A stretch of 64,000 nucleotides of DNA from Hymenolepis diminuta (taxonomy: Eukaryota; Platyhelminthes; Cestoda; Cyclophyllidea; Hymenolepididae), in assembly GCA_900708905.1 (NCBI GenBank), contig CAADRB010000022.1, positions 264,459 to 328,458 on the forward strand, read 5' to 3'. Both the position numbers and the translations under genes were made by a program. Below are positions 47,381 to 57,749 of this stretch, piece by piece (the stretch's first letter is position 1; every line of letters begins with the position of its first letter). The notes below the pieces were generated by a model that saw only the letters and a list, made by a program, of their open reading frames with translations, was not told the origin of the DNA and did no database searches.

Positions 47381-47568
47381 CATGGGAGAGAAGGATTTGG
47401 TGTTATGGAGATGCTTATTAACTTACTTTTCAACCACGCCCCACCTGCCCCGCCTACTCCGCCTCGCCACGTCCCACAAGTAATAATCCAAGGGATTAAG
47501 GTCTGGTGAGTAGTTAGGAGGTGGGCATAAGTTAGGTGTGGAGTGACATGATGATGAAAATTCTCCCC

Positions 47569-47720
47569 CATCCATCCATCCATCCATCCATCCATCCATC
47601 CATCCATCCATCCANNNNNNNNNNNNNNNNNNNNNNNNNNNNNNNNNNNNNNNNNNNNNNNNNNCCATCCATCCATCCATCCATCCATCCATCCATCCAT
47701 CCATCCATCCACCCATCCAT
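47569..47720. repeat. (TCCA/TGGA)n microsatellite inside the transposase
   Basis: Near-perfect tetramer array interrupted by 50 N (47615-47664). On the minus strand it extends the TTGGATGGAT that encodes D-W-M-D just after LQTLDWM, so it probably grew from that codon string. Imperfect units at the outer edge (about 47710-47745) show how it started. True length is unknown. Confidence 0.9.
47615..47664. other. assembly gap (50 N)
   Basis: Run of N inside the tetramer array; reads probably could not span it. Confidence 0.99.
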
Positions 47721-47886
47721 GCATTCATCCATAAATCCATCCAATCGAGGGTTTGGAGAGCTTTATGGAACGGAGTCGTATCTTGTTGGAGGAGGTTGGA
47801 GGACATGGGACGGTCTTCCTCCATTGGCTACGCCGTCTATCCGAGGCGGCTCAACAGCAATGGTTGGAAGAGTCTCCACATAGCTA

Positions 47887-47940
47887 TCTGCATCTGCATC
47901 TGCATCCGCATCCGCATCTGCGTCTGATTCTGATTCTGCA
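47887..47940. repeat. hexanucleotide array, nine units, inside the transposase
   Basis: Nine 6-bp units of the TCTGCA / TCCGCA / TCTGAT type. On the minus strand they encode an in-frame Asp-Ala/Ser-Glu run inserted between GLRVNAE and SYVETL. Confidence 0.85.
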
Positions 47941-48979
47941 TTGACTCTAAGACCTGTGGAATAACAACGTCAACAACAACAGTGAAAACCATCACTCTTG
48001 GTGGGAAATTCGTGTACTCATAACAGTTGGAACTTCAGTGGAGTCCGAACGCACATACTCACCTATCATTTCTTCGAGTGACTTTTTCGTTGTGGTGGAA
48101 GTTTTTTTCGTCGAAGAAAGACCAAAGACACTCCCATTCTTCTGAGTGCTTCAGTCTCTTTGAGAGTCATTTTGCACACATTAAACGAATCTCTTGAGTT
48201 GTTTTTTTCCAAATAGACTGATGACCTCACATGAGAAGAAGGTATGATGTGTATCCGAGGTTTTGATGAGCATCATTCCTTAAATATTGTCGTTTCTTTA
48301 GACACTTGAAGATGTTTGACAAGATGATGCGCATTGATTCCCCAAGATATCCATCCATCATGTCATGCACTCTTCTCAAGAACTCGGGTCTTCTGAATGA
48401 GTGGGTCAGCAGAGCGTTGACAATTCATCTCTATTGTTTTCAGTCAGTTCCTTCCTAACTTTGCAAAGGGAAGATTATCGGATCGGTTTAAATTACGAAA
48501 ATAAAGGTGTGCTCAGATGTCCTGCACACCCAGTATTTTAAGCAAACTTGAACTTATTGTTCCAAAATATATCAGTCAGTTAGGACACTTTATCAAAAGT
48601 GTGAATTAACCAGACAGATTCAAAAGTTATTAGTCCAGCTAATCGAGTTACGTAAACCATGTAAATATGATGCCTAATTTATTGCCAAGTCGATATATTG
48701 TTTATCCATATCGTAAAATTAAAATTATTAGGCGGAATTACCAAAATTAGATCTATTATCAGTTTCGTTGAAATAGATACTTGTTACTACGCATTGGATA
48801 GATATGCTTTCAATCGGTTTCAGATGTCGAAATTCATATTTTGAATTTACAACGGTTAAAATCACTTATTGTGGTATTATTATTACCCATGGCAAAGCAA
48901 ATTAAATCCATAGTTTATATTCTTATGAAAGCCTTAAATCCGGAGATCAGTAAAACTGTCCAAATAGTAGTGAAAGGAA

Positions 48980-49175
48980 AAGAAATCAAGTATAAGCAAA
49001 GGATGCATTCTGAACTTTAAAGAAACCTCAGTTTATCTGAATTTCGGATTCATCTGTTAATCCACATTTTACTTAGTGAGTACAATTCATTACTTCCTGC
49101 TCTAATGAATTTTATACCTAGACACTTGATGAGTTCATCTTGGTTTATTCATACTGACCAATTTATTAATTTGAG
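48980..49175 (+). repeat. interspersed repeat family A, diverged copy
   Basis: TTTTACTTAGTGAGTACAATTC, TGAATTTTATACCTAGACAC and TTCATACTGACCAATTTATT keep the family order; older than the copies at 3470 and 56467. Confidence 0.45.
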
Positions 49176-49179
49176 TGGC

Positions 49180-50445
49180 TGATCATGTGCATTTACCTCT
49201 TCTTATAATCAAGAGAAGGGTAGATAAGACTGGTGAAGTTGTTTTAAAGTAAGAGAACTCAATGATTCACTGGAGGCGAAATCTTACAAATGCCTGCCTA
49301 ATGAAGTATAATTTCGAATTTCATTTCTTTATATTAAAAACACAACTTTGGTGGGAACTTTTTTCTATGGGTACTTGCAAATAGGGTAAGAAGGAAAAAG
49401 GGACATATAGGCCACAACATCAGAATAATCTCAGATAATAAACTCCATGCAATGGTAAAAAAGATGACATGCGCATCCAATTCTATGTAGAAGGTAACTC
49501 TATAAGGCATAATTTATAAGGAACAAGACTGCGTTGTGATGTTTTGCGATTTTGAGGACAGAAAAGTGCCAAATCCAAAGGAAGAAATCTGACAAGCTCC
49601 TAAATCTAGAATTCCTGAATACGGCCAGTAATAATATCCAAATGTTGACCTTTAAAGCCCTCCTGGTCCACCCTTAAACCAGCTCTGTATTATTTTGAAT
49701 AATCGATCGCACACTTATTGGTTTGTCCATTCACATAGTTTTCATGAATTTGTCAATCTAATCGATTAAAGCACATGCCGAAGATTTGAACTTCAACTCT
49801 TAAGAAAGAAATTTTGGTCTGAACAGGTTCTGGCTCGGATTGTCAATGAAAAAAGCTTTTCTATCCTCATCTTTAGCGGGTAACTTTAGTTTGGAATTAA
49901 TATGAAGAATATTTTTCAGGAAATTGTATCATTTTAGGATAACAAAGGACCACATAAATGTTCTCCCCCACAGAACGCGGAATAAGTAGATGCGAAAATA
50001 ACAATTTCATTTTCATTTCTTAAGAACTGCTTTCATAATTTTATTCTCATAATTCTACCCCTATCCACAGTTGAAACTCATTTCTCAATATTAATTCAAT
50101 CAAGAGTTGGAAGTTTTAAATGGTTCCAGGAGATTGTAATGTTTGTAGTTGAAAAGTTTATCGTTCTGAATTTTTCCTTCGGATGCTATTCCGTATATTC
50201 AGCATATATTTCATCATTGCCAAACTTCTTCATAACGGAGATTTATTAACTAATTACTACCAGAATCTGTTCAATCAATAATTTGTTAATCCAATTTCGG
50301 CGAGTAGAACTGCCTTAATGTTAAGCTGTTTTAAATATTATTCTATTTATATAATTTTATTTCATATATACTTTTAAGATTAACATAATATCTATCTGGC
50401 TATCTCGTCCCTGCTATGTTAAAACTGTAAAATGTGGAATATCAT
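49180..50445. other. intergenic, no feature recognised
   Basis: AT-rich without a convincing frame on either strand. Confidence 0.5.
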
Positions 50446-50449
50446 GTAA

Positions 50450-50745
50450 GTTCGTTTGCTTTTCCAATAACTAAAAGAAAGGGATGGATTGAAATGGTAA
50501 GACCGACCATCTTGATTAAAAAATCCAGTCAATAAGCACTTAAAATCGTAGACAAGCATTTGATGCAATTCAGAGGAAGAATCACGAAATCTGGTAGATA
50601 CTGCACAACTCGAATCCAAAAATCAAACAATACTTCAACGCTCCTCTCCGTATTTTTAATTCCCTCCTCTTTATCATCTGTTTGAATTTCCGTAATTCGG
50701 TGTCAGTTGCCTCCAACTATTAAAAATAGTAAAATTTTCTGTATT
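50450..50745 (-). repeat. interspersed repeat family A, minus-strand copy
   Basis: Reverse complement: GTTGGAGGCAACTGACACCG, ACAGATGATAAAGAGGAGG, TTTGATTTTTGGATTCG, CTACGATTTTAAGTGCTTA and TTGACTGGATTTTTTAATC, then AAGATGGTCGGTCTTACC, the full family order. Confidence 0.65.
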
Positions 50746-51516
50746 ACTGTGGGTAATAATAATATTTGTTGCATTAATTGACGTAATAATTCTTAGAATT
50801 TATGCAATTTTCAATAAAGATAGTGTGCTGAAATATGAATGTCCCTGAATAGTAAAACAGACATTCACGAGAATGCAATGCTCTATCTCTCCTAGGTTGT
50901 GATGATAGAGACTCCCTTCACTGAATCCAAATTATCTTCTTTTATTATATGTTGAAGTGCTGTGGGTTGTAAAATACCCATATAGGTAGAATTTTGCACC
51001 TATCGCGTGTTGGGCATAAATATCTAACCGTTAAACTTGAGTAGGGCTATAAGAACTTTGAGTTATGGGTTGCAAGAAAATCTAATCATTACATGAGTGC
51101 CTCTTGAGCCTTAGAAATATCTTTTCGACCATTATGAATAACCTCTAAGTATCTATTTTTCTAACGAATGAGATACCATTCCATTCTTAATTAGTGCACT
51201 TTTGAAAAGTTAGAAATCAGTGGTGAAATCATACTGTTAGTATTAGTTGTCTAATAATTTAATTATCTGTTTAAAAATTATACTTTTTTAAGTTAATAAT
51301 ACCTAAAAAGGAGTTTACCAACTAATTCTGTAAGATAATGATTTTGATTGCTTTAGATGCTGTAATTATAGCACCATCTATTTTCTTGAATTCAGTTCGG
51401 TTAGATTTCGGGAGCATACTTTCTAGTTTGTAAAATGTTTCATCTTTGGTCTGCGATGTTTAATCCAACTCTCTATTATTCTGCGCTAAAGATTGCTCCC
51501 TGCTCTTCCAAATTCT

Positions 51517-51710
51517 AATTCCTCTTTATCCTCCCCTCTTTTTTCTTATTTCTTGTTGGTGTCTAGTATACCAGTGATCCCACTAAATTTTTGCCTTCCG
51601 ATTTGGAAAAGGCTGTTGTTTTCTGAAGGTCATTAGGAAGACCATGAGTTTTGTAAAAGGATATCATTAAGCCTGCCCTGGCCAGGTCCATAAATGCAGT
51701 TCTATCTACT
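51517..51710 (+). repeat. diverged repeat family C, copy 2
   Basis: Counterpart of 40719-40910 (TTTTCTGAAGGTCATTAGG, TTTTGTAAAAGGATATC, GCCCTGGCCAGGTCC). Same orientation. Confidence 0.5.
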
Positions 51711-51719
51711 GGACATAGT

Positions 51720-53265
51720 TCTACTTGAAGTCTATGCTATAAACGGTTGCCTTCATTTTGATGTAGTTGGTAGTGGAAATTTGAATAATAGGGTGAATGA
51801 TTTACATCTATCATTAGGCATTGCGTTGAAAATATGAGGCTGGATACCGCGAACAATGAGATTTTCCGCATTTTTTCCATTAGCAGGTTTTTTAGTATTC
51901 GAGCACTCTGACCTTCTGCGAGAATTCCTTAATGAATAGAACTACTATTGGCTAGCCCTCCACCCTGCATTTGACATAGACTTAGACAAGTATAATAATT
52001 TGAATTTTTGATTGTATCGAATTTATAATAGGTGTGCATTAAACTGTCAGCCTCAAATTTTAATTTAATGAAAATGCGCCAATTTTCAGTCTGAACTGCG
52101 TTGTGAATAGATGAAAGCCCCGAACCCAGCTGAGCAAATCCCTAACTTTCTCCCCAAAATCAGGACTTTTAGGACTATACGTCAAGTTATACAACTAATA
52201 TAACGCATACTGGCTTAATAAATAAATAAAAATTTTAATTTTACCATTTTTAAATAAGCATTAACAAGAAAAAGAGGTGATTAAACATTAAAATGGAAAT
52301 TACATATTTACAGATCACTTAATAGTAAAAGTCACACTTGACTAATAATAATTGAAAGAAAGACAGCTTAGAAAACTCTGTTATTATCGGTCGCCATAGG
52401 AATTGCAAACGATAACGTTTGTAAAGGGACAAGACTGGAAATATTCCCTCTTTCCTCATGATTTATGTTAAACAATTTAATATATTTCTTCGACATTTTA
52501 ATTAAGAATAATATCTGCCCTCTGTTGAAAATACTAGGAATATTGAATTACATTAAATAACTATTGTAAACAATTAAGGCAATTAGATGGGATATCACTT
52601 TTGTCACCTAAAGTTTGGAGATGTCCACATCAATTCTAATATGACCTCTTACATGAACATTCATTCAAAACATCGCGTACTTAGATTTCTACTTCAGCTT
52701 TTTGGAATCTGAAATTTTAGGGGATTTGCTAATAAATAGGAAGGCTATGAATAAGTCAGAGGTCATCGGTTGGGAAAAGATTGATACATTAGCACTGATA
52801 GGATTTGTTGGTTCATACTACCTTTTAGAGAGGTGACGAAGTAAAAGCCTCTTAGTTGGGGAGAATTCAGATGGGTTAGGGTAAGTGCTTTCTTCCAATC
52901 ACCGTCAAAGCCCGCTTAATCGTTTCCTCGATGTTTCTCAAAAAATTATTGTATTTTTTATAAACCACAAACCATATTCATAATAAGGACACCTTTTACA
53001 ATTGAGACCGTGAGAACAAAGAGCCTAAGTGCCTGAGTTCTCAAAAAAATATACCCCTGTAAATGCTACTAAATCATGAAATAAATCACCGCAAGTGCGT
53101 TAAATGTACTGCAAAATAGTTAAGTTTGCTTGTTTCAACGGGCGAAACAAATCTTGCTATCTCAGAATATCGAAAATGCCATTAGAGGTTTAGAGGTTTA
53201 TAACTATCAAGTGAACCAGCAATATATCAGTTTATAACAGAAGTTCTGTCCACTTTCTAAAATTT
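51720..53265. other. intergenic, no feature recognised
   Basis: AT-rich. A GAGGTCATCGG string near 52760 faintly resembles the tRNA-like fragments but is too short to call. Confidence 0.45.
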
Positions 53266-53269
53266 GAAT

Positions 53270-54240
53270 TAAAGTGAAAATTTTGTCAAAAATATACTTA
53301 TTTGCCTTCCTCATTTCGACCTCCTCTCTTGAAGTAAGCCTTTGAAGTCCTATTGAATGATTCTGGAAACTCCTGAAAAGATGAAAATCGGTTGGTGCAA
53401 GATAGGGAGAATATGGTGCGTGACTTCCCAGCCAGATTCTTCAGCGAGGTTTTTGGTTGCTCTTGAAGTATGCAGGGCACACAATGTGTGTGTCATGATG
53501 CAGAGTCACTCCTTTTCGATTGATCATAGAAAGCCGTTTTTCTTGCCGTTAACTGCTTTTAAACGAGTTAGCTGCTGACAGTAAGCTGTAGAGGTTATTG
53601 TTTGATTGTCACCCATTAGTTCATAAAAAAGAGTTCCCGTCAAATCCCACCATACAAACAAAAGAATCTTTTTCGGGTGCAGTCTCAAATTGTCTCGATT
53701 ATGGAATTGCCTTGAACCACTGTCTTGTCTTAGCCACTGTCTTTTGCGCTTAACATTGTTATAAAGGATCAACCACTTCTCGTCGCCAGTTATGATTGTG
53801 TCTAAAAAAGGTGCCTAAAGTTCACGAGAACGCAGCGAAACACACGAGGTCACACGCTGTTGCTTGTTGATTTCTGACAAATCGTGTGGTACCCATTCCC
53901 CAGCCTTAGAGACTTTGCCAGCCAAGTCTTTTCATTTCTCTATATATGGTCATGTGGCGGCTTACGTTAAAGGTTTTGCTCAGTTCTCTAGTAATACAGG
54001 TTGGATTTTCATCAATGGCAACTTGCGATTGCTCAGAATTGAATTTTTTTGAGCATCCTGCTCCCGGTTCGTCTTTCAGGCTGAAGTCATTCTTTTTGAA
54101 ATGTGAAACCCACCTTCTATAGGTCTTTTCATTCACAACATCATTTCCATGAGTGTCTTGGAGTGTTTTTGCTGTTGAGCCTGCTGTATTTCCTTTATGA
54201 AATTCAAACAGTGAAATATGCCTGATATGCTCTTTATTTG
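53270..54240 (-). pseudogene. mariner (DD34D) transposase pseudogene
   Basis: Minus strand, nearly full-length. EHIRHISLFEFHKGNTA, VVNEKTYRRWVSHFKKNDFS and the helix-turn-helix FNVSRHMTIYREMKRLGW form the N-terminal DNA-binding part. Next are EWVPHDLSE, ITGDEKWL (first Asp, 53782-53784), ILYNNVKRKRQWL, LFVWWDLTG, GVTLHHDTH (second Asp, 53492-53494) and YSPYLAPTDFHLFRS (third Asp, 53387-53389). Asp2 to Asp3 spacing is exactly 34 residues. It is dead: stops after SLRSREL and KSNQKPR, frame changes near 53525 and around 53900, and the usual PDL is PYL. No inverted repeats could be paired at the ends. Confidence 0.85.
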
Positions 54241-54249
54241 GGGTGTGTA

Positions 54250-56445
54250 CATTAGGGCTAGAAATAGTTATTAATAACGATAATTATCAGGCAATCTGAA
54301 AGAAGAAATAATATTTTATTAATTACCATAGATACGCATACAAGATTAACAAGCTAGATTGAAGTGTCCTAAACACATAGCTCAAAAACTGGAAAGAGCT
54401 TCTGTTACAACCTGATATCAGGGAATCATTAGTCTTAGATATTCTCCGACTGCTTGACCGCCTATTAAAACTAACTTAAATAGATTTCATTATGTAACTC
54501 ATGTTTTAACCCAAGAATAAAGTTTTAGTCTCCTTTTACTCAATATTTTTATAAAGGATTTTGGTTTGGATATCAAGTGTTCATGAGGTAAAGACCTAAT
54601 CGAACGCGGGACTAATTGCAGTCGGAAACGAATTTGTAAATGCGAGAATGTGGAGATAATATATGTCAACCTGATGGATGATATATTTCCTCATCGTTCA
54701 AGTGAGGCATGGTTTGGAGTCGTAAGACATTTGTTGAGGATTAGATACACAGTTCATTGGTATTTGTTAATCAAATTATCTTAAAAGCCTGTTAATATAA
54801 TTGATGCGTAAGCCATGCCACAAAAGAACTTGAAATTAATATTTAAAATTAACTCCCTTTTGTATGACACAGTCAGTAAGTGTAAGCATTTTGATGAATT
54901 AACATTCCTTCACTATTGCCATTTCGACGATCTGACTTGTACTGCAAAAGAATCAATTTTATTTTAAACTCAATTAACTCAATTACACTTCACTAAATAT
55001 ATATCCAAGAGGAAATGGAACATTATATCTAAATCCACACACACTGCAGTGTAAAACAAACTAAAACCTATTCTCTCTTTCAAAGAAACCCCACTCTTCT
55101 TCACTCTATTCTTAATTAATTTCGGACCTCCTGGTAACTTAGTGTATTTCAGTTGAAAGGTATATTTTCTAAATTTATTTCTTACTTAATTGCTTTTTCA
55201 GTTGCTGATAAATTGACAGTAATATATAAAACAGTATGAATAAGCACTGAGATGATAATAATCCCAATGATTTTAATTTATGGTTAAGCGTGTTTTGGGT
55301 GTTTTTGGGGAGATCTATTCCATAGTTATACACTTACGGTGAAATATTTTAAACGATAGCTTTAGGCACTGCTTAACAATGCACAAGAATGAAAACTTGT
55401 TAATGAAATTTGAAGAATAAATAGAATTTAAGTAATTAATAAATCTATAAAATCTGAACGTTGATTAATGAAACATTTCAATGTTCTGTAAATTAATAGG
55501 CATGTTCATTAACGGCTCAATGGCGGTTAATTATGGAAACCATGATTTCATAAGAAAATTAGTCTAACCCAATTCCTTTTTTCATATTTTGCAATTAGAA
55601 GGTTATTTTGGGAAGAGTTCTTAAGAGAAAATGCACGTACATCTTTGGGATAAATAGATTTTGGGGTCCTTATTAGATGAAATATTGAAGAATATCATTT
55701 TAGCAAGAGCCGAACATTTTTTATTTAGAGAAAACTATATGTATATTAAAAGCAAAATTCATTAAAAACCATTTGCTCATTTACAAAGTTAGAACTCATT
55801 ACAATAATCTGACAAGAGGAAGTATAACTTTTAAGTTGCCATATTTGGGAAGAGAAGCCAAATCGATCAGTATTAAGTGTTTGATGTTTTCTCAGCTTGA
55901 ATTGTAGAACATTCCCAATATTTTCTGATTGATTAGAATTTGATGGGTTTCGTTCCAACAATACCTATCGAATATAAATTAATATTGATCTAAATATTAT
56001 CTGATTGGAAATGACATTCTAATAGATGGCGACATAATCACTTAGTCTTCTATAAGGTATTATTACATGTTCGAAATGGGATCGCTTGAAGAATACAAAG
56101 CAAATCTTTTACGCCATGAAAAATGATACTCTATCGCATTTAGACAATTTTACTGTTTCTCATGTTAAAATGCTTTTGTCGACTAAAAACTCCACATATA
56201 CGTGCATATTCAAAACTTGTTCAATATTTCAGCAGTTTTTCTAAAGAGGCTTTTAGAGAACATAATCCTAATCCTAATCTATGGCGTTTCCTGTAAAGAA
56301 AATATATTTCCGAGTGGAGAGTAAATCGTATTTAGGGGAGAAATAAAAGTACCACTTTGCATTTACGTTTCAGATTAAGCAAATAAGAATACTTGAAATT
56401 CTAATAATAACTACATTCCACAGTAATACAGAAAACTTTACAACT
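54250..56445. other. intergenic, no feature recognised
   Basis: AT-rich. The minus frame 55746-55961 has no recognised similarity. Confidence 0.5.
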
Positions 56446-56449
56446 TTTT

Positions 56450-56770
56450 ACCTTGGGAAACAACTAAAATCGGTTAACAGAAAGTCAAATAAATGGTAAA
56501 GGGGAGGATATCAAAAAGATACAGAGAGCAACGTCGAGTTATCAAAAAGTCCTACTTCATTTGACTTTTGAATTTGGGTTGTACAGTATCTACTAAGTGG
56601 ACAGTTCAGATTCTAAAATTCAAATTTCATGGTTTATCCCCTAGATTGCGGTAAATATTTTTCTACGATGTTTAGCGCTTACTGAATTTTTAATCAAGAA
56701 GTGTCTGTCTCACTTCAGTTCATTTTTTCTTCCAATGGTTGGGAGAAAGGCAAAATGATCTTACATGAGT
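56450..56770 (+). repeat. interspersed repeat family A, near-complete copy
   Basis: With 3470-3785 the best-preserved copy: AAATCGGTTAACAGAAAGTC, GGTAAAGGGGAGG, GAGAGCAACGTCGAGTTATC, GTCCTACTTCATTTGACTT, TACTAAGTGGACAGTTCAGA, AAATTCAAATTTCATGG and CTACGATGTTTAGCGCTTAC, ending in TTTTCTTCCAATGGTTGGGAG. Confidence 0.75.
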
Positions 56771-57013
56771 TCCAACAGATTACTGTGCCCTTCCTCAATG
56801 TCAACAGAAAAATTCCTCTCCGAAAGACACTTCCCATTTGACAGGGTGTTTTTAAATAAAATTAGCCTGACACAACTCTTCAATTACTATTTTCACTCAT
56901 TAATCCCTTGTTTCACACAAAGAGCCATGCCATTTCCTGAATTTCCATAGGATTAAAAATTGTGATTGAAATATTTTGTTTATATATAATATTCGAGACA
57001 AAATTTTATTCCG

Positions 57014-57146
57014 CGAAGTATTATTCATTTTGCTCTGTGGACGTCTTATGTCTACTCTTCCTAAGTTTGGACAGTCTAGACCGTGACGTCTGTTAATATT
57101 ACTTATAACGAGATAGCAGAGAGTACTTTTTTAACCGTTAGAAAGG
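57014..57146 (+). repeat. local diverged direct repeat E, unit 1
   Basis: AGTCTAGACCGTGACGTC, then ATAACGAGATAGCAGAGA and TTAACCGTTAGAAAG match unit 2 at 57607-57729. Confidence 0.55.
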
Positions 57147-57606
57147 GCTCGAATATCAGATGTGTATAGAATACATTTTCTTGCCTAGATAAGGTAACCT
57201 CAAACATTTAACACCATATTCAAGACTTCATTGGGCGATTTTTCAAATATATATTGGGTTTGCTCCGATATCGATATTGGACCGTATTTCGATACTGATC
57301 TTTGGCTTTTTAATTATTATCCGAATCCATCTTTCTTCCAATAAAAATTTCACCCTTGTTTTTCAAGCTGATTTTGCATATTTATAAAATATAATCTGTG
57401 TACCTGTCACGAATATCCAATTGTCAAAAATGGACTTATAATGGCCAATTACTATTGTATTAATCAGGTATTTCCATTCCCTGCTATAACACTAGAAATT
57501 ATTTTACTGTTTGTGTAAATTCTTGAAAGGTTTTTATGGGTAGTAATAAAGCATTTTTAAACCACAGATAATTATTAAATATGTTTGATTTAACAAATAG
57601 TTTAGT

Positions 57607-57729
57607 AAAATATTACTCAGGTTACTTTATAGACGTCTGTTTTTCGTAGACCTGAGCAGTCTAGACTATGACGTCAATTTATGCACTTTTAACGGAATAG
57701 CATAGAATAATGGTTAATAGATAGAAAGT
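57607..57729 (+). repeat. local diverged direct repeat E, unit 2
   Basis: AGTCTAGACTATGACGTC, then TAACGGAATAGCATAGAAT and TTAATAGATAGAAAG, about 590 bp downstream of unit 1 in the same orientation. Confidence 0.55.
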
Positions 57730-57749
57730 ACAAAACGGTCCGATATGTT

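Larger units (their letters stand above)
47207..48410 (-). pseudogene. maT-like DD37D transposase pseudogene, repeat-expanded
   Basis: Minus-strand similarity in family order. N-terminal DNA-binding part: RRPEFLRRVHDMMD, ESMRIIL. Then LKHSEEWECLWSFFDEKNFH (first Asp, codon 48110-48112), [26 protein letters not shown] (second Asp, about 47781), [12 protein letters not shown] (third Asp, 47486-47488), and GTRIEWVMEVEGEYIE with TAA at 47207. All three catalytic Asp survive, but stops (for example after TRRNDR, after GVVEK and after YHLI) and frame shifts kill the gene. Between these blocks are a 9x6-bp array (47887-47940), a TGGA array (about 47569-47720), an 11-codon GGCGG-like insert (about 47435-47470) and five 12-bp units (47321-47380) that the family does not have. 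A transposase cuts and pastes its own element; this one cannot. Confidence 0.8.
47107..48440 (-). mobile_element. decayed DD37D (maT-like) Tc1/mariner element, copy 1
   Basis: Right boundary by comparison: identity with the second copy starts at CCTACGCA (47107 and 63505) and the flanks differ beyond it. The body is a broken transposase gene read on the minus strand. No terminal inverted repeat could be paired by eye at the far end, so 48440 is only where protein similarity fades. It contains four tandem-repeat insertions and a 50-N gap. Confidence 0.75.

Noticed and set aside
47569..47720. Regularly repeated array that might suggest a CRISPR.
   Set aside because: Units are 4 bp with no spacers, in eukaryotic DNA.
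47371..47824. Minus-strand frames with long W-M-D-G repeats, as if a repeat protein.
   Set aside because: This is the TGGA microsatellite read in frame inside a dead transposase, with N in the middle; not a host repeat protein.
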